Assembly (NCBI GenBank): GCA_017640785.1
Contig: JAEPPZ010000004.1
Location: 130,314-194,313 of the forward strand
From: Balneola sp.
GTDB lineage: Bacteria; Bacteroidota; Rhodothermia; Balneolales; Balneolaceae
Direction: 5' to 3'
DNA length: 64,000 bases
The notes under the pieces were generated by a model that was not told where the DNA came from, made no database searches, and saw only the letters and a list, made by a program, of their open reading frames with translations. Each line of letters begins with the position of its first letter. The first letter of the stretch is position 1. Of this stretch, positions 60,705 through 64,000 are shown piece after piece. Both the position numbers and the translations under genes were made by a program.

Positions 60705-61325
60705 ATGTTTAAAAAATCACATATCGCCGCCTTAATCGCATTTTTAATGCTGATGATCTTTAACCCGGAAGTTTCTTTTGATAATTCCGGAGTACTGGAT
60801 ATTACTACCGAACAGGTTTTAGCTGATGATCCAACACCGCCAACTCCGCCTGCAGATCCAAAACCACCCGCGGACCCAAAACCACCATCTGATCCTAAGA
60901 ATCCAAAGGATGATGAAGATGATGAAGATGATGAGGATGAACCTGCTGATCCAAAACCACCTGCAGACCCAAAACCTGATCCTAAATCAAAAGCAGTACC
61001 GGTTACCAGGGAAGAGTTTGAAGCTTACCAGAAGCGCTTAGATGCAATTGAAAGCAAAGCAACAGAGCGTGAAGTAAGTGAGCGCGTAGCCAAAGCAATT
61101 TCTGAGCAGTACGTAGATGCAAACGATAAAGACGCGGTGGAAAATATCCGTGAGTTAGCAAAGAATGAAGCTAGCTGGAACGCATATTTAAAAGTCGCAA
61201 AACCTATTGTTCCTTCGCATATCGTAGCTAAGAATCATTTTAAAACCCAAACTAAATCAACTCAGGCTCCGAACGATCCTATCATGGATAAGATCCTTTC
61301 GGACCAAAAAATCAAAAAGGATTAA
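60705..61325 (+). CDS. Scaffold-like protein with N-terminal hydrophobic segment
   Basis: 206 residues. The first ~20 residues are hydrophobic and signal-like (AALIAFLMLMIF). A Pro-rich repeat region follows (PPADPKPPADPKPP), an acidic run (DDEDDEDDEDE), then a helical C-terminal part (EEFEAYQKRLDAIES and beyond), the usual build of capsid scaffolds. It is 3 bp upstream of the capsid gene. The membrane-like N-terminus is unusual for a scaffold and is either real membrane anchoring or an alternative internal start. No protease Ser/His pair was seen. Confidence 0.62.
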   Translation: MFKKSHIAALIAFLMLMIFNPEVSFDNSGVLDITTEQVLADDPTPPTPPADPKPPADPKPPSDPKNPKDDEDDEDDEDEPADPKPPADPKPDPKSKAVPVTREEFEAYQKRLDAIESKATEREVSERVAKAISEQYVDANDKDAVENIRELAKNEASWNAYLKVAKPIVPSHIVAKNHFKTQTKSTQAPNDPIMDKILSDQKIKKD

Positions 61326-61328
61326 CTC

Positions 61329-62255
61329 ATGTTACTATCACAAATCTCATCCCTGGATGCAAATGGAGCTGCGGTACTACGAGATATTTTAAATATTTCA
61401 CAGTTTGCACGTTTAGCTGAATTCCGTGAAGACGGTACAGATTACGTTAAAACAGAACTTAAAGAACGTAGCGCTCCCGGCTTTAGAGCAAAGAACGGTT
61501 CTTATACACCGGAAAACGATAACCCAACTCCAGAACTTGAAGGATTGAAGTTTCTTGGTAAGGAAGCAATTCTTGATCAGTCTTACAAGATTGATGCAGA
61601 AAAGGGTTTGCTAAACCTTGACGTTTATAAGCAACGTTTGTTAAAAAGACGAGCTTTCGCATTGGGTCGCGGGCTTGATGTTCAAACATTCGCCGGTGGC
61701 GGTACCGGTAATGACATCCTTGGGTTTGCAGGGATTTTAGACGGCACGAACGTCGGAAACTTCGGTGATACGATGGTTCTTAATGGTTTAGATCTTGATC
61801 TAACTGCAGAGGCAAACTGGAATTCTTTCATGGAACTTCTTGATGAAGCGATTGAAGATGTACCTCAAGCGAATATTATCGCTGTAAATGGTAAGCTTAA
61901 GGCAAAGATTAACTCAATGGGTAGAAAATTTCATTCAGTAGCCGAAACTAAAGACGCTTTCGGTGAGCATGTAATGACGTATAACGGTATTCCTATTGTG
62001 CGCTTAAACGATGGTGCTATCCCTAATGATGAGCGTAACAACGCTGACACCGCAGATACAACTACAAGTTTGTATGTAATGCGAATGGAAGAGATAGACG
62101 GTGTTTGCTTAAGCTCAAACTCCGGATTGCGATACACTCCATTCCCTGAACTGGAAGCTTCTGTTACAGAAAAAGCTAGAATGGAAATTTACTACAACAT
62201 TACAATTGAAGCTCCGGACGCGATCCGTAGAGTCGAGCACTTGAAAATAGTGTAA
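61329..62255 (+). CDS. Major capsid protein
   Basis: 308 residues. Sequence features fit an HK97-fold capsid: an N-terminal arm (ILNISQFARLAEF), E-loop-like ERSAPGFRAKNGSY and the YKIDAEKGLL segment, the TGNDILGFAGILDGTNV stretch corresponding to the common GTGN--P-GI motif, and a C-terminal part ending EAPDAIRRVEHLKI. It follows the scaffold-like gene. A UUCG-capped hairpin and an initiator-type tRNA come directly after. It is the most strongly expressed structural gene in comparable phages. Confidence 0.85.
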   Translation: MLLSQISSLDANGAAVLRDILNISQFARLAEFREDGTDYVKTELKERSAPGFRAKNGSYTPENDNPTPELEGLKFLGKEAILDQSYKIDAEKGLLNLDVYKQRLLKRRAFALGRGLDVQTFAGGGTGNDILGFAGILDGTNVGNFGDTMVLNGLDLDLTAEANWNSFMELLDEAIEDVPQANIIAVNGKLKAKINSMGRKFHSVAETKDAFGEHVMTYNGIPIVRLNDGAIPNDERNNADTADTTTSLYVMRMEEIDGVCLSSNSGLRYTPFPELEASVTEKARMEIYYNITIEAPDAIRRVEHLKIV

Positions 62256-62279
62256 AATTATCAACCAACAGGCTGCGAT

Positions 62280-62304
62280 CCCGGTCCGTCTTCGGGCGGC
62301 CGGG
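62280..62304 (+). promoter_or_regulatory. UUCG-tetraloop hairpin between capsid gene and tRNA
   Basis: CCCGG, a bulged T, CCGTC, loop TTCG, GGCGG, CCGGG: a ten-pair stem with a C(UUCG)G cap. No T-run follows, so it is not a standard terminator. It could protect the capsid mRNA 3' end or guide processing of the tRNA 5' end, which begins eight bases on. Confidence 0.7.
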
Positions 62305-62311
62305 TTCATAC

Positions 62312-62383
62312 AGCGAAGTAGAGCAGTGGTAGCTCGCTGGGCTCATATCCCGGAGGTCGCAGGTTCGAATCCTGCCTTCGCCA
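62312..62383 (+). tRNA. Initiator-type tRNA-fMet (anticodon CAT) encoded by the prophage
   Basis: 72 nt with full cloverleaf. Acceptor G2-G7 pairs with C66-C71, but position 1-72 is A.C, unpaired, as initiators require (usually C.A). The D stem is GAGC/GCTC with the A11-T24 pair of bacterial initiators. The anticodon stem ends in three G-C pairs (GGG/CCC), and the loop CTCATAT has CAT at 62344-62346. The variable loop AGGTC and the T arm GCAGG-TTCGAAT-CCTGC are standard. CCA is not encoded. It lies between capsid and HeH genes on the same strand. Confidence 0.9.
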
Positions 62384-62419
62384 CAAGTTTTAATCAATAA
62401 TAACCAACCGGAGATCACC

Positions 62420-62998
62420 GTGAAAAACTTAACACTCACCTTTTTTATAGCACTCTTTTTGTGCTTCATCGCATCGCCTGCAGTACCTGCAGCTGAAGTA
62501 AACGAATTTGAAATCGTAGTAGCCGATGGCTTTATCGGTTTTGAACAAGCCTATCAAGTTGATGAGCTTGCTAAATCGTCAAATAAATCAAAAAACGTTA
62601 TGTCACAGTCAAAAACTTTAACAGCAGCTGTTGCAAAGATAAAGCAGGATAAGTTGGATCAGCGCAGAACAGTGCTAAGTAAGATCGACCAGGAATTTGT
62701 AGACGAAACGGTAAAGCTCGGTATAGAATCCGGAGTAGCTGTTGATAAGTCTATTGTAAAAGCTGCTTCAGAGGAAGTGCAGAAAGCTTACCAAAAAGCC
62801 TCAAAGAAACTGAAGGCCGCCCCGGAACCGGAAGCGGATTCTGATGGTGGCGGTGAAGCGGATGAAACGGACCCCGGTATTCCTACAAAGGCAAATACTA
62901 AAGCTGAAATTCAAAGCTGGTTAACGGAGCATAAAGTCGAGTTTGAAACCGACGCAAATAAGGACGCTCTCCTTGCCCTGGTAGCGAAAAGCCAGTAG
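62420..62998 (+). CDS. Exported-looking protein with C-terminal HeH/LEM domain
   Basis: 192 residues from a GTG start with GGAG 7 bases upstream. The N-terminal signal peptide-like run (TFFIALFLCFIASPAVPA) is unexpected for a virion protein. The middle is Lys/Asp-rich and helical. The C-terminal ~35 residues (TKAEIQSWLTEHKVEFETDANKDALLALVA) are a HeH/LEM-type helix-extended-helix fold found in phage head or tail proteins that bind DNA. Position right after the capsid suggests a head decoration or head-tail protein. An internal Met at about residue 54 could be an alternative start. Confidence 0.6.
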   Translation: MKNLTLTFFIALFLCFIASPAVPAAEVNEFEIVVADGFIGFEQAYQVDELAKSSNKSKNVMSQSKTLTAAVAKIKQDKLDQRRTVLSKIDQEFVDETVKLGIESGVAVDKSIVKAASEEVQKAYQKASKKLKAAPEPEADSDGGGEADETDPGIPTKANTKAEIQSWLTEHKVEFETDANKDALLALVAKSQ

Positions 62999-63075
62999 TA
63001 AAGTTCTTTTAGTTAGTTATGTACAGGAGCTTTGATCGGCTGCTGTACTTTTTAAAACATTATACAACCTTAGCC

Positions 63076-63429
63076 ATGGACTACTTTCCACAATCTGATT
63101 TTACCACCGCTGTTCCTTCCTGCAGTAAAAAAGACATGAGTCCTGACTTGCTGGAAAGGCTGAATGTAGCCCGTTCTTTGGCAGGTGTACCATTCGTAAT
63201 TAATTCAGCATACAGATCATATCAGTGGGAAAAAGATAACGGCCGTGATGGATCGAGTTCTCACACGCTTGGCTTGGCAGTAGATATAAAAGCAACAAGC
63301 AGCCGAAACCGGTTTTTAATACTGGACGGATTGTTTAAGGCAGGATTTAAGAGAATCGGAATCCATAAGCATTTTATACATGCTGATATAGATCCGGATA
63401 AAGGTGAACAAGTAATCTGGATGTACTGA
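63076..63429 (+). CDS. M15-family D,D-peptidase endolysin
   Basis: About 117 residues from the Met at 63076 (MDYFPQSDF, the usual start of this family); an ATG 19 codons upstream is also in frame. Zn-binding and catalytic residues of M15A are present: NSAYRS, SSSHTLGLAVDIK (His and Asp ligands) and KHFIHADIDP (late His). It cleaves peptidoglycan stem peptides for host lysis. Adjacent small membrane proteins downstream are likely holin-like partners. Confidence 0.85.
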   Translation: MDYFPQSDFTTAVPSCSKKDMSPDLLERLNVARSLAGVPFVINSAYRSYQWEKDNGRDGSSSHTLGLAVDIKATSSRNRFLILDGLFKAGFKRIGIHKHFIHADIDPDKGEQVIWMY

Positions 63430-63704
63430 TGCTAGAATTAAAGCTACTCAAAAACATTTACGGCGTGTACCTGATCCTTCAATCGCAGAATGTGGAATTA
63501 GTTACGCAGGCGTTTGATAAAGCTTTTTCAATCGGACTGTTAATGGTTGGATTGATCATAATCTGGAAGAGCAACCAAAAAGCAAACGAGTACAACCAGA
63601 TGCGGGATCAGAAATTTGAAGCAGTCCTGGAGCGGACTACTGCAGCACTTGAAAATAACAACGCTTTAATGCGACGTATAAACGAAAAACTGGATAAAAT
63701 TTAA
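63429..63704 (+). CDS. Holin-like small membrane protein
   Basis: 91 residues with one transmembrane segment (about 31-46, FSIGLLMVGLIIIWK) and a charged, coiled-coil C-terminus (QMRDQKFEAVLERTTAALENN). It directly follows the endolysin with a one-base overlap, the usual place for a holin or spanin. Single-span holins with such tails exist; the assignment is positional. Confidence 0.6.
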   Translation: MLELKLLKNIYGVYLILQSQNVELVTQAFDKAFSIGLLMVGLIIIWKSNQKANEYNQMRDQKFEAVLERTTAALENNNALMRRINEKLDKI

Positions 63705-63711
63705 GGCAGCC

Positions 63712-64000
63712 ATGAGTAAACCAAAAATTCCAATACTATCATTTTTAGGCGATGTGATCACCGGCAAAGCCAAAGCCGGGCAATTGCTAAATAAAGTACT
63801 ACCGTTCCGGAAAACACGTGAAACTGTAGGAGAGATCATTAAAGGTGGCAAAGATCTTATCCCGGTTGCCCAGGTTAAAGATGCTTCCGTTGTGCGTGAC
63901 GCGGAAAAAGCAAAGCAGTTACTTGCAGACCTGCCAAATGATTACGCTCAGCTCAATAATATGTTTAAAGAGTCTCCGGATCTGGTAACTAAGAAACTTT
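63712..64000 (+). CDS. Hypothetical phage protein, 3' end outside window
   Basis: ATG at 63712, 7 bp after the previous stop. 96 codons are open to the right edge with no stop. The product starts MSKPKIPILSFLGDVITGK, is basic and helical (TVGEIIKGGKDLIPVAQ, DAEKAKQLLADLP), and is not recognised. By position it may be a further lysis-cassette protein or the first of the tail genes. Confidence 0.6.
   Translation, partial: MSKPKIPILSFLGDVITGKAKAGQLLNKVLPFRKTRETVGEIIKGGKDLIPVAQVKDASVVRDAEKAKQLLADLPNDYAQLNNMFKESPDLVTKKL

Larger units (their letters stand above)
42647..64000 (+). mobile_element. Mu-like transposable prophage, left portion (right end beyond window)
   Basis: Defined by gene content: CI-like repressor, Ner/Cro-like regulator, MuA-type DDE transposase, MuB-type ATPase, DUF3164 and GemA/gp16 proteins, Lar-like proteins, a Mu F/SPP1 gp7-type minor head protein, terminase, DUF935 (Mu gp29) portal, gp36-like and gpG-like proteins, capsid, endolysin. 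The left boundary is tentative (42647). Tail genes and the right end are missing, so at least 21 kb is present. All recognisable key residues are intact, so the element could be active. Confidence 0.85.

Noticed and set aside
60826-61041. Gln/Met-rich frame on the plus strand
   Set aside because: Alternative frame of the Pro/Asp-rich scaffold-like gene; composition reflects CCA and GAT repeats.
62312-62383. tRNA as integrase attachment-site remnant
   Set aside because: The element uses a MuA-type transposase with no phage integrase seen, and the tRNA is complete and inside the structural operon rather than at an end.

Overview
The window comes from a moderately AT-rich bacterium of the Bacteroidota/Balneolota/Rhodothermota group. 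The signs are HprK without a visible PTS, an MtaB/DnaB/BamD/TonB gene set, many Sec signals ending in AQ, a type 2 IPP isomerase, and a carotenoid hydratase beside a glycosyltransferase and an acyltransferase, as expected for acyl-glycosyl carotenoids of the salinixanthin kind. I favour Balneolota, but the sequence alone does not prove it.

Bases 1-42.5 kb are host chromosome. In order they hold: a tRNA-queuosine mannosyltransferase-type enzyme (cut by the left edge), an M28 peptidase, dnaB, a family-4 uracil-DNA glycosylase and mtaB. Next come a REP-associated transposase with inverted REP copies and a palindrome-rich gap (6.4-7.85 kb). Then follow glycosyltransferase, DUF547, GAF-histidine kinase, bioB, response regulator, trmH, two peptidases, hprK, hpf and xerC. 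A carotenoid-tailoring group lies at 19.9-22.8 kb. A tight minus-strand operon at 24.1-29.2 kb encodes a creatininase-like amidohydrolase, methyltransferase, HAD phosphatase, APH-like kinase and glutamine-synthetase-like ligase. After that come isoprenoid genes (fni, polyprenyl synthase), bamD, nadD, an LD-carboxypeptidase, a very large TolB-propeller/amidohydrolase, a RimB-RimK-AspA-like triad, a TonB protein and a response regulator.

From about 42.6 kb to the right edge the window is the left 21 kb of a Mu-like transposable prophage; its right end is not included. The left end carries a leftward CI-like repressor and a rightward Ner/Cro-like gene around three evenly spaced operator-like repeats. 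A MuA-type DDE transposase, a MuB-type ATPase, DUF3164 and GemA/gp16 proteins and many small compact early genes follow. The head genes are unusually split. A minor head protein lies at the end of the rightward early run. Terminase, Mu gp29-type portal, gp36-like connector and gpG-like genes run leftward at 55.6-60.6 kb. Scaffold-like protein, major capsid, an initiator-type tRNA, a LEM/HeH protein and lysis genes run rightward from 60.7 kb.

Between the early and head modules is a cargo segment (53.2-55.5 kb). It holds a secreted protein, a retropepsin-SEC-C protein paired with a DUF5678-like protein, and a structured non-coding element. Period-7 repeats (AATTAAG units, sometimes followed by AGCTGTT units) sit at at least seven phage gene junctions and often supply the stop codon of the upstream gene. 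The strongest candidates for something new are the phage-borne initiator tRNA, the heptad junction repeats and the cargo segment with its shared 15-bp motif.
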